Positions 1 through 5,626 of a stretch of DNA of 5,937 nucleotides are shown piece by piece; positions within the stretch are counted from its first letter, which is position 1; every line of letters begins with the position of its first letter. The notes under the pieces were generated by a model, which did no database searches, was not told the DNA's origin, and saw only the letters and a list, made by a program, of their open reading frames with translations. The translations under genes and the position numbers were made by a program. Source of the stretch: Acidimicrobiaceae bacterium. GTDB taxonomy: Bacteria > Actinomycetota > Acidimicrobiia > Acidimicrobiales > Ilumatobacteraceae. The DNA lies in the NCBI GenBank assembly GCA_947458565.1, contig CANGZK010000072.1:1-5937 (forward strand), written 5' to 3'.

Positions 1-1
1 C

Positions 2-169
2 TCTGCATGGACAAATGGTGTTGCCGGGTTTAAGCCCGGTACCGGAATCAGCTCGCTTGTTGTTCCATCCGGTTATCTGACGGGAGTGATGTTGATGATT
101 CTTGCCATCGGAGCACTTGTTGGTGCGGTTGGTTCCGCGATTGCGGCTTCACGATTCTTGGACGTATAG
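2..169 (+). CDS. ftsX: C-terminal end of a membrane protein, probably cell-division protein FtsX (partial)
   Basis: This open frame enters from the left edge and gives 55 residues before a TAG stop at 167-169. The last ~30 residues are a hydrophobic segment with small residues (LMILAIGALVGAVGSAIAAS) followed by a short basic tail ending RFLDV. A final transmembrane helix with a GxxxGxxGS pattern and an R-(F/Y)-L-x-V end is what I recall for FtsX, the membrane partner of the FtsE ATPase, which in actinobacteria helps control peptidoglycan hydrolases at the septum. Only the last membrane helix and part of the preceding loop are visible, so the name rests on the tail alone. Another permease-like membrane protein is possible. 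The next gene starts 5 nt after the stop on the same strand, so the two are probably co-transcribed. Confidence 0.6.
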   Translation, partial: SAWTNGVAGFKPGTGISSLVVPSGYLTGVMLMILAIGALVGAVGSAIAASRFLDV

Positions 170-173
170 AGCG

Positions 174-1046
174 ATGTCGACAATTGGAAAGTACACAGAG
201 ATCATCTATGAAGTGAGCGACAACATCGCCACGGTGACACTGCATCGTCCAGACAACATGAACGCATTCACAGGCGTAATGATGAACGAACTATTGCAGG
301 TCTTTGACGAAATCGATGCTGACGACAACGTGCGTGCAGTGATCGTTACCGGTAGCGGCCGTGCTTTTTGTGCAGGCGCCGACTTATCGCACGGGGCAGA
401 CACATTTAGCGATGGCAAGTTGAGTGGCCAAACCCCAACATCGGTACGCCGTGATGGCGGCGGCATGGTGACTCTCCGCATGTTTAGGTGTAATAAACCA
501 ATCATTGGTGCGATCAATGGCGCGGCTGTTGGTATTGGTGCAACGATGACGTTGCCGATGGATATTCGCATCGCTGCCGACACGGCGAAGATGGGCTTTG
601 TGTTTACCCGTCGTGGCATTGTGCCCGAGGCGTGCTCGTCGTGGTTTTTGCCACGCCTTGTAGGTATTGCTCAGGCCCAGGAATGGGTATTGACCGGACG
701 AGTCTTTTTGGCCGACGAAGCATTGCGCGGTGGTCTGGTGCGAAGCATTCATCCGCAGGCAGAACTGCTGCAAGTTGCCCGCGGACTCGCAAAGGAAATC
801 GTTGAGAACACTGCTCCGGTATCGGTTGCACTTGCTAGGCAGATGATGTGGAGAATGCTTGGTGCGTCACACCCGATGGAAGCGCACCGCGTTGATTCTC
901 GTGGCATCCAAGAGCGCGGACGTTCTGCCGACACTCGTGAAGGTGTGATGAGTTTTCTGCAAAAGCGACCTGCTGTATTTACCGAAAAGGTATCCACAGA
1001 TGTGCCAGACATTTTTGTGGGCTGGGAAGAACCAGAGTTTTTCTAA
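174..1046 (+). CDS. Crotonase-family enoyl-CoA hydratase/isomerase
   Basis: The 290-residue product has the complete crotonase fold. The N-terminal strand motif ATVTLHRPDNMNAF lies at 19-32, the first oxyanion-hole segment GSGRAFCAGADLS at 60-72, the second (INGAAVGIGATMTLPMD) at 114-130, and LTGRVFLADEALRGGLV at 173-189. Such enzymes act on cytoplasmic acyl-CoA thioesters. By my alignment to rat mitochondrial crotonase, the two hydratase glutamates (E144, E164) are replaced by T124 and F144. A glutamate, E152 in VPEACSSW, sits where delta3,delta2-enoyl-CoA isomerases such as human PECI carry their base. Isomerase activity is therefore more likely than classical hydration, but substrate cannot be read from sequence. 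The frame is open upstream to an ATG at 102, but that would overlap the preceding gene by 68 bp and add 24 non-homologous residues. The ATG at 174, 5 nt after the upstream stop, is preferred. Shine-Dalgarno is weak (GAG only), consistent with coupling. Confidence 0.93.
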   Translation: MSTIGKYTEIIYEVSDNIATVTLHRPDNMNAFTGVMMNELLQVFDEIDADDNVRAVIVTGSGRAFCAGADLSHGADTFSDGKLSGQTPTSVRRDGGGMVTLRMFRCNKPIIGAINGAAVGIGATMTLPMDIRIAADTAKMGFVFTRRGIVPEACSSWFLPRLVGIAQAQEWVLTGRVFLADEALRGGLVRSIHPQAELLQVARGLAKEIVENTAPVSVALARQMMWRMLGASHPMEAHRVDSRGIQERGRSADTREGVMSFLQKRPAVFTEKVSTDVPDIFVGWEEPEFF

Positions 1047-1049
1047 TTC

Positions 1050-1433
1050 ATGAGTCTTTTTGAAGAAGTCGGTGGCTCACCATTTTTTGATCGACTAGTT
1101 GAGCGATTTTATGAAGGCGTTGCAACCGATGACGTGTTGCTGCCGTTGTACCCAGAACAGTCTGATTTGAGTGGAGCCAAAGAACGCCTCACACTTTTTC
1201 TACAGCAGTATTGGGGTGGGCCGACGACGTATAGCGACGAGCGCGGGCATCCAAGATTGCGACAACGACATTTTCCATTCGTGATCGGCGAACGCGAAAG
1301 AGATCGTTGGATGGTGCACATGATGGCAGCGGTAGATGAGCTGTCACCGAATGATTCTGTGCATCAGCAACTGATGGAATACATGGCCATGGCATCAACC
1401 GCCATGATCAATTCGCCCAGCACAACTATTTGA
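1050..1433 (+). CDS. glbO: Group II truncated hemoglobin (trHbO/GlbO type)
   Basis: The 127-residue product matches the 2-on-2 globin family and is very like M. tuberculosis GlbO (128 aa as I recall it). Visible signatures are FYEGV with B10 tyrosine Y21, LYPEQ with CD1 tyrosine Y34, FLQQYWGGP at 50-58, GHPRLRQRHFPF at 66-77 with proximal F8 heme ligand H74, and the group II hallmark G8 tryptophan W87 in RDRWM. A conserved C-terminal helix ends in NSP. Together, Tyr B10, Tyr CD1 and Trp G8 form the polar distal pocket that gives trHbO very high oxygen affinity and peroxidase or NO/ROS chemistry; it is cytoplasmic. The ATG lies 3 nt past the TAA of the crotonase gene and has no clear ribosome binding site, so translation is probably coupled. 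Its last 8 bp overlap the convergent methyltransferase gene. Family assignment is secure; physiological role is not given by sequence. Confidence 0.94.
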   Translation: MSLFEEVGGSPFFDRLVERFYEGVATDDVLLPLYPEQSDLSGAKERLTLFLQQYWGGPTTYSDERGHPRLRQRHFPFVIGERERDRWMVHMMAAVDELSPNDSVHQQLMEYMAMASTAMINSPSTTI

Positions 1434-2253
1434 GCGCGTAACACGCAATTGCGGTAGCCGACGCAACATTGAGTGAGTCGACTCCAACCGCCATAGGGAT
1501 ATTGGTCAGGATTGTGCACGCTTCGAGCGCTGCGTCGCTTAAACCCTGGCGCTCAGACCCGAGCACAAGTGCGCGGGGTTGTGAATCGTCGAGACGGACT
1601 TGCGTCATCGGTACAACTTGTTTTGAATGATGTTGCAATGTCATGCCAACAACAGCAAAGCCACGGCTTGCAAGTTGGTTCAACGTAGTAGAGATGTCGG
1701 GAGTGCGGGCGTAGGGCAGATTGAAGGTCGTACCCATAGAGACGCGTAATGCGCGGCGGGTAAGTGGATCAGACGATGTGGTGTCGAGCAGCATTGCATC
1801 CCATCCAAGCGCACAGGCACTGCGAGCAATGGCACCAACATTGCTGGGATTGTCGATGCAGTCAAGAATCACGAGGCGAGTAGATGAGTCAATCAATGAT
1901 TGTGCATCTCGTAGTGCTGGACGGTGAAAAACCCCGATTGCGTCAAGGGGAACACCAAGGCCGGTGACTTCGCGGCGGATATCGGCCGAGGCGCTCAACG
2001 TAATTCCACCTTGCGTCGAGACATCGTCGTCGAATTCGAGTGCGCACTTTGGGTCACACAAGACCACCGAGGGTTTGCAGCCAGCTTCGAGTGCGCGGCG
2101 AACAACGAGATCACCTTCTGCGATGAACATGCCAGATGAATCGGGATGAGATCCAAGTGCGGCTTTGCGTTGTGCGATGGTATTGAGCTGGCGTTCGCGC
2201 CAACGAAATGCGTTCAGCCTTTCGTCGGCTGCATCGTCAACTTCGATTATCAC
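1426..2253 (-). CDS. TrmH/SpoU-family (SPOUT) RNA 2'-O-methyltransferase
   Basis: The 275-residue product has the two-part structure of SpoU enzymes. An N-terminal substrate-recognition domain carries GMFIAEGDLVVRRALEAG (41-58). A C-terminal SPOUT knot domain has all three motifs: LDCIDNPSNVGAIARSACAL (130-149) with conserved N138 and R144, LVLGSERQGLSDAAL (229-243) with E234, and IPMAVGVDSLNVASATAIA (252-270). These enzymes use S-adenosylmethionine to methylate a ribose 2'-OH in rRNA or tRNA. The target (23S rRNA, tRNA, or a TsnR-like resistance site) cannot be decided. The start is a GTG 11 nt after the menB stop. The next in-frame ATG (M42) would remove conserved N-terminal domain, so GTG is preferred, although I see no good Shine-Dalgarno sequence. 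It is the last gene of the stf0-like/menB cluster and overlaps the convergent globin gene by 8 bp. Confidence 0.9.
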   Translation of the reverse strand: MIIEVDDAADERLNAFRWRERQLNTIAQRKAALGSHPDSSGMFIAEGDLVVRRALEAGCKPSVVLCDPKCALEFDDDVSTQGGITLSASADIRREVTGLGVPLDAIGVFHRPALRDAQSLIDSSTRLVILDCIDNPSNVGAIARSACALGWDAMLLDTTSSDPLTRRALRVSMGTTFNLPYARTPDISTTLNQLASRGFAVVGMTLQHHSKQVVPMTQVRLDDSQPRALVLGSERQGLSDAALEACTILTNIPMAVGVDSLNVASATAIACYALK

Positions 2254-2264
2254 TGGGAATTAAT

Positions 2265-3176
2265 TTAGAACTGCCAAGGGAAGGCATCCCAATTTGGGTC
2301 GCGCTTCTCGAGAAACGCATTGCGTCCCTCTTCGGCTTCGTCCGTCATGTACGCAAGCCGAGTGGCTTCTCCGGCAAACACTTGTTGTCCAACAAGGCCA
2401 TCATCGATCAAGTTGAAAGAAAACTTGAGCATTCGCTGTGCGGTCGGGCTCTTTGAGTTGATTTCTTTGGCCCACTGCAGTGCTGTTGCTTCAAGTTCAG
2501 CGTGTGGGACGACGGCGTTGACCATGCCCATGCGTTGCGCGTCATCGGCGGAATATTCACGGCCAAGAAAAAAGATCTCTCTGGCAAACTTCTGTCCAAC
2601 TTGTCGCGCAAGATATGCCGAACCAAAACCGCCGTCGAAGCTTGCAACATCGGCATCGGTTTGTTTGAAGCGAGCGTGTTCTTTGCTTGCCAACGTGAGG
2701 TCGGACACCACATGCAAACTGTGACCACCGCCGGCAGCCCAACCCGGAACGACACAGATGACAATCTTTGGCATGAATCTGATTAAGCGTTGTACCTCAA
2801 GAATGTGTAGTCGACCAGTGCGACCTTGGTTGATAGTGCTTGCGGTGTCGCCGTCAGCGTATTTGTAACCGTCCTTGCCGCGAATGCGTTGGTCACCTCC
2901 GCTACAGAATGCCCAGCCACCATCTTTGGATGATGGGCCATTGCCAGTCAGTAGTACGCAACCAACATCGGGTGATTGACGTGCGTGATCGAGAGCGACA
3001 AAGAGTTCGTCGACTGTTGCTGGACGAAATGCATTGCGCACTTCTGGGCGATTGAACGCAATGCGAACTGTGCCGTGGGCTAGTGCGCGGTGGTACGTGA
3101 TGTCATTAAATGAGAAACCTTCAACCTCGCGCCAAGCGGTTGGGTCAAAGATGTCAGAAACTTGTTTGGTAGCCAC
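2265..3176 (-). CDS. menB: 1,4-dihydroxy-2-naphthoyl-CoA synthase MenB
   Basis: MenB closes the second aromatic ring of the menaquinone headgroup, converting o-succinylbenzoyl-CoA to 1,4-dihydroxy-2-naphthoyl-CoA in the cytoplasm. The 303-residue sequence matches M. tuberculosis MenB (314 aa) almost throughout: FDPTAWREVEGF (10-21), DITYHR (25-30), FNRPEVRNAFRPATVDEL (41-58), LLTGNGPSSKDGGWAFCSGG (75-94), GWAAGGGHSLHVVSDLTLAS (145-164), FKQTDADVASFDGGFGSAYL (170-189) and GEATRLAYMTDEA (269-281). Catalytic residues map with an offset of 11: D174 (Mtb D185), S179 (S190), D181 (D192) and Y276 (Y287). Aspartate at 174, rather than the glycine of E. coli, marks the bicarbonate-independent class. 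The start is GTG, 9 nt after the sulfotransferase stop; an ATG at 3184-3182 is in another frame. The gene lies between a sulfotransferase and an RNA methyltransferase, not among other men genes within this window. Confidence 0.96.
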   Translation of the reverse strand: MATKQVSDIFDPTAWREVEGFSFNDITYHRALAHGTVRIAFNRPEVRNAFRPATVDELFVALDHARQSPDVGCVLLTGNGPSSKDGGWAFCSGGDQRIRGKDGYKYADGDTASTINQGRTGRLHILEVQRLIRFMPKIVICVVPGWAAGGGHSLHVVSDLTLASKEHARFKQTDADVASFDGGFGSAYLARQVGQKFAREIFFLGREYSADDAQRMGMVNAVVPHAELEATALQWAKEINSKSPTAQRMLKFSFNLIDDGLVGQQVFAGEATRLAYMTDEAEEGRNAFLEKRDPNWDAFPWQF

Positions 3177-3185
3177 TGTGTCATC

Positions 3186-3983
3186 TTACAAACTTGATAC
3201 GTTCGCGCGGTGGGCGTGTTCGGGGTGCTCAAGCACGAAGCGTTCTGCCCACTCTTTTGAGGTTATGTCGGATTGCTTTTTGGTCTGTGGGGCAGGCACA
3301 GTATCGATAGGAGAATCAATGTGGTTCATGACCAGACGAATCGTCGAATCCATGTCACGAGTCAGTTGCTCGTAAGTGATGTCGAGCGGAACAATGTTGT
3401 TGTCAGCAAAATACTTTTGCCACTGAATGTTCTCGTCGGCAATGCGCGCAAGGGCACTGATGATTGCATCACTGTCATAGATGGGTTCTCGTTGCACAGC
3501 CATGTTGCTGTTCCACGACTCGCTTTGGGATGCTCGGACAAATGAAATTGCCTGGCGGATTTCATTTTGGCGCATGATGCGCACCCAGCGCACAGGCACA
3601 CCCCAATAGTTTGCATCAACACCTTGATCAAGCATGTGGCGTTTGTATTGGTTCCAATGCATTTTGATTCCGAACACTCCGTTTTGAGTGGTGTTGATTT
3701 CGGCAAGACGAGTGAGGTACGTCAAGTAGGAACCTTTAGAAAAAAACGAAATGTCACGCCACGGCGATCGGCCGAGCAATTTGCGAAGCGTGCTCAGGGG
3801 TAGTCGAGATGGGGTGATCGTTGGCACTCCGTATTTGTCGCGGAAGCGCACAAAATTTTGGGTGTGGATGTTGAGGTATTCAACAGGGGTGCCAGCGGCC
3901 AGCGTTCCACGCAGTATTGAGCACAACAGTGTGGATCCGGTGCGCTCGACCGAGGCGACGACCAGCAATTTTTTGGTTTCCAC
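3186..3983 (-). CDS. Stf0-type PAPS-dependent sulfotransferase
   Basis: The 265-residue product resembles mycobacterial Stf0 (trehalose 2-sulfotransferase, about 267 aa) along its length. The PAPS 5'-phosphosulfate loop is VASVERTGSTLLCSILRGT (9-27, R14-T18). GTPVEYL (31-37) places E35 at the proposed catalytic glutamate (E36 in Stf0). NGVFGIKMHWNQ (101-112) and RIMRQNEIRQAISFVRASQS (135-154) follow, the latter supplying the 3'-phosphate contact region with R138 and S147, and then VPLDITYEQL (198-207). The C-terminal TKKQSDITSKEW (234-245) matches the QAD-SDEW stretch of Stf0. There is no signal peptide or membrane helix. The family transfers sulfate from PAPS to a hydroxyl group. The acceptor is unknown; trehalose is the only one I know to be established for this family. 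The GTG at 3983 is the first possible start, because an in-frame TGA stands at 3989-3987. AGGA at 3995-3992 lies 8 nt upstream. It is the first gene of the minus-strand cluster, 9 nt before menB. Confidence 0.87.
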   Translation of the reverse strand: METKKLLVVASVERTGSTLLCSILRGTLAAGTPVEYLNIHTQNFVRFRDKYGVPTITPSRLPLSTLRKLLGRSPWRDISFFSKGSYLTYLTRLAEINTTQNGVFGIKMHWNQYKRHMLDQGVDANYWGVPVRWVRIMRQNEIRQAISFVRASQSESWNSNMAVQREPIYDSDAIISALARIADENIQWQKYFADNNIVPLDITYEQLTRDMDSTIRLVMNHIDSPIDTVPAPQTKKQSDITSKEWAERFVLEHPEHAHRANVSSL

Positions 3984-4009
3984 TCCTCAGATCCTAGAAG
4001 AAAGGGCCA

Positions 4010-4038
4010 TTGCTGATACCGTTTTGCCGCAGTATTCA
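4010..4038 (+). promoter_or_regulatory. Candidate sigma70-type promoter for the aldehyde dehydrogenase gene
   Basis: A -35-like TTGCTG at 4010-4015 and a -10-like TATTCA at 4033-4038 are separated by 17 nt, four of six bases matching consensus in each. A transcript would begin near 4045 and leave a leader of about 50 nt. The match is moderate, and actinobacterial promoters often lack a strong -35, so this is only a candidate. Confidence 0.35.
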
Positions 4039-4057
4039 GCAGAAGCAGCATTCAGTA
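4030..4057 (+). repeat. Imperfect 12-bp direct repeat, possible operator
   Basis: CAGTATTCAGCA (4030-4041) and CAGCATTCAGTA (4046-4057) agree at 10 of 12 positions and are 16 bp apart. The first copy covers the candidate plus-strand -10 box and the second falls just downstream of the expected start. Inverted sequences CTGATACCG (4013-4021) and CAGTATCAA (4053-4061) flank the same region, 7 of 9 bases complementary. This could be a repressor site, but short matches in 110 bp may be chance. Confidence 0.3.
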
Positions 4058-4082
4058 TCAATTTCCCCCAACTCGACATAAC

Positions 4083-4086
4083 GGAG
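4083..4086 (+). promoter_or_regulatory. Ribosome binding site of the aldehyde dehydrogenase gene
   Basis: GGAG at 4083-4086 lies 7 nt before the ATG at 4094. It is one of the clearest Shine-Dalgarno sequences in the window and fixes the start. Confidence 0.7.
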
Positions 4087-4093
4087 ACTCCCG

Positions 4094-5590
4094 ATGACAA
4101 CCCAACTCACTCTTGCCGACTGGACGAAGCGCGCAGGTCAAAAAGTTTCGCGCACACAGTTATTCATCGATGGCAAGTTTGTGGATGCGGCGAGTGGAAA
4201 AACATTTGAGTCGATCAATCCTCGTGATGGAAGCATTATTGCGAATGTTGCAGAGGGCGATGTCGAAGACGTCAATCGTGCGGTTGCAGTCGCAAAGCGC
4301 ACATTTGATGCCGGCATCTGGAGCGAGATGGCGCCGCTCGACCGTAAGAATGTGATGCTCAAGTGGGCGCAATTGATTCGCGATCATGCCGAAGAGTTGG
4401 CATTGCTCGAAACCATGAACTGTGGCAAACCAATTAGCGATTCGCTCAACGTTGACGTTGCGTCGTGTGCCAACAACATTCAATGGTACGCCGAAACTAT
4501 TGACAAGTTATATGGGGAAATCGCACCGGTGCCACGTGACTCGATTGCTCTGATCGAGCGCGAGCCGATGGGCGTGGTCGGGGCAGTAGTTCCATGGAAC
4601 TATCCACTCATTATTAGTTCGTGGAAAGTTGGAGCCGCGCTTGCTGGTGGTAACTCGGTCATTCTGAAACCTGCAGAGCAATCGCCATTATCGGCATTGT
4701 TGTTTGCAGAACTCGCAGTGCAAGCAGGTTTGCCAGCTGGCGTGTTCAACGTGGTGAATGGTTTTGGCCCAAGCTGCGGCGGCACGCTCGGCAAGCATAT
4801 GGATGTCAACAAGTTGGCCTTCACTGGTTCGACTGAAGTTGGTAAGTATTTCTTGAAGTACTCCGCTGAAAGCAATGCAAAAGCTGTCTCGCTCGAATTG
4901 GGTGGCAAGACTCCACACGTGGTGTTGAGTGACTGTCCAGACATTGATGCTGCAGCATCAGCCATTGCGTGGGGTGTGTTCTACAATGCTGGTCAAACAT
5001 GCCATGCCGGTACCCGCATGGTTGTTGATCAAAAGATTGAAGACGAGTTGTTGCAAAAGATTCAGGATGTCTCAAAGACAATCATGCCTGGCGACACCTA
5101 TGACCCGAAGACCGCCATGGGGACAATTGTGGATCGCTCGCAATTTGATCGGGTCAACGAGTACATCAACATTGGCAAGAGCGAGGGCGCGATCGTGCAC
5201 ACGGGTGGCACACCTGTTGAGCCAGTGAAAGGCGGAATCTTTATTCCACCAACAATCTTCAAGGGTGTAAAGCCGGGAATGCGCATTGAACAAGAAGAGA
5301 TCTTTGGTCCAGTACTTGGCTCAATTCGCGTAACAAACGACGAGGATGCAGTGCGCATTGCAAATGATTCGCAATATGGTCTTGGTGCTGCATTGTGGAC
5401 TCGCGATGTCTCGAAGGCTCACAAGATCGCCCGTCAGTTGCGTGCAGGAACTGTATGGGTCAACACATTCGATCGCAGTTCAATCACCACTCCGTTCGGT
5501 GGATTTAAACAGTCGGGTACGGGTCGTGATCGTTCGTTGCACTCCATCGAGGGATACACCAATTTGAAAACAACTTGGATTCAGCTCTAA
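4094..5590 (+). CDS. NAD-dependent aldehyde dehydrogenase, PuuC-like
   Basis: This complete 498-residue ALDH superfamily enzyme oxidises an aldehyde to its acid in the cytoplasm. It has VVPWNYPL (165-172) with oxyanion N169, ILKPAEQSPLS (190-200) with K192 and E195, FTGSTEVG (243-250) in the Rossmann fold, LELGGK (267-272) with general base E268, NAGQTCHAGTR (298-308) with catalytic C303, EEIFGP (401-406) with E402, and PFGGFKQSGTGRD (467-479). E195 fits NAD+ preference. E268 marks a hydrolytic enzyme, unlike the CoA-acylating methylmalonate-semialdehyde type, which lacks it. The N-terminal LADWTKRAG and the region from KYGE-like LYGEIAP to the C-terminal TNLKTTWIQL resemble E. coli PuuC (gamma-glutamyl-gamma-aminobutyraldehyde dehydrogenase, 495 aa). 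PuuC relatives are broad in substrate, and no other putrescine genes are visible, so the substrate is open. A beta-hydroxyacid dehydrogenase follows after 36 nt without a visible terminator. Confidence 0.96.
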   Translation: MTTQLTLADWTKRAGQKVSRTQLFIDGKFVDAASGKTFESINPRDGSIIANVAEGDVEDVNRAVAVAKRTFDAGIWSEMAPLDRKNVMLKWAQLIRDHAEELALLETMNCGKPISDSLNVDVASCANNIQWYAETIDKLYGEIAPVPRDSIALIEREPMGVVGAVVPWNYPLIISSWKVGAALAGGNSVILKPAEQSPLSALLFAELAVQAGLPAGVFNVVNGFGPSCGGTLGKHMDVNKLAFTGSTEVGKYFLKYSAESNAKAVSLELGGKTPHVVLSDCPDIDAAASAIAWGVFYNAGQTCHAGTRMVVDQKIEDELLQKIQDVSKTIMPGDTYDPKTAMGTIVDRSQFDRVNEYINIGKSEGAIVHTGGTPVEPVKGGIFIPPTIFKGVKPGMRIEQEEIFGPVLGSIRVTNDEDAVRIANDSQYGLGAALWTRDVSKAHKIARQLRAGTVWVNTFDRSSITTPFGGFKQSGTGRDRSLHSIEGYTNLKTTWIQL

Positions 5591-5626
5591 GTACAACAAT
5601 CAATTCGTAAAAGAAAAGGGGCTTAT

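Larger units (their letters stand above)
3984..4093. promoter_or_regulatory. Divergent intergenic region between the sulfotransferase and aldehyde dehydrogenase genes
   Basis: This 110-bp stretch is the only gap here large enough for promoters, and it must serve both the leftward three-gene cluster and the rightward dehydrogenases unless they read through from elsewhere. For the plus strand, TTGCTG (4010-4015) and TATTCA (4033-4038) are 17 nt apart and resemble -35/-10 boxes. For the minus strand, TTGATA (4061-4056) is a fair -35, but the best -10-like sequence, AATACT (4036-4031), is 19 nt away and is weak. The two candidate promoters overlap, and short repeats cover the same bases. No start site can be proved from sequence. 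Confidence 0.45.

Noticed and set aside
102..173. In-frame 24-codon N-terminal extension of the crotonase from an ATG at 102
   Set aside because: It would overlap the upstream membrane-protein gene by 68 bp and adds residues with no crotonase similarity. The ATG at 174 sits right after the upstream stop.
1435..1453. GCGT-AAC-ACGC mini-hairpin and the palindrome CGCAATTGCG near the convergent junction as a terminator
   Set aside because: Stems are only 4-5 bp, no T-run follows on either strand, and the bases code for the methyltransferase C-terminus.
2320..2724. Plus-strand open frame of 134 codons opposite menB
   Set aside because: MenB on the other strand is unmistakable; the antisense translation is Ser/Ala/Cys-rich with no recognisable motif.
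3182..3184. ATG near the menB start as an alternative to GTG
   Set aside because: It is in a different frame from menB.
3728..3750. Run of seven A (plus strand) in the sulfotransferase as a frameshift site
   Set aside because: The reading frame is intact across it and the protein aligns on both sides; it simply codes for SFFSK.
3987..4010. ATG at 4010-4008 (minus strand) as an earlier start for the sulfotransferase
   Set aside because: It is in frame, but a TGA at 3989-3987 interrupts it before the GTG start.
3751..4209. Long plus-strand open frame (152 codons) across the sulfotransferase start and divergent gap
   Set aside because: It is antisense to the well-supported sulfotransferase and runs out of frame into the aldehyde dehydrogenase. 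Its residues show no family motif.
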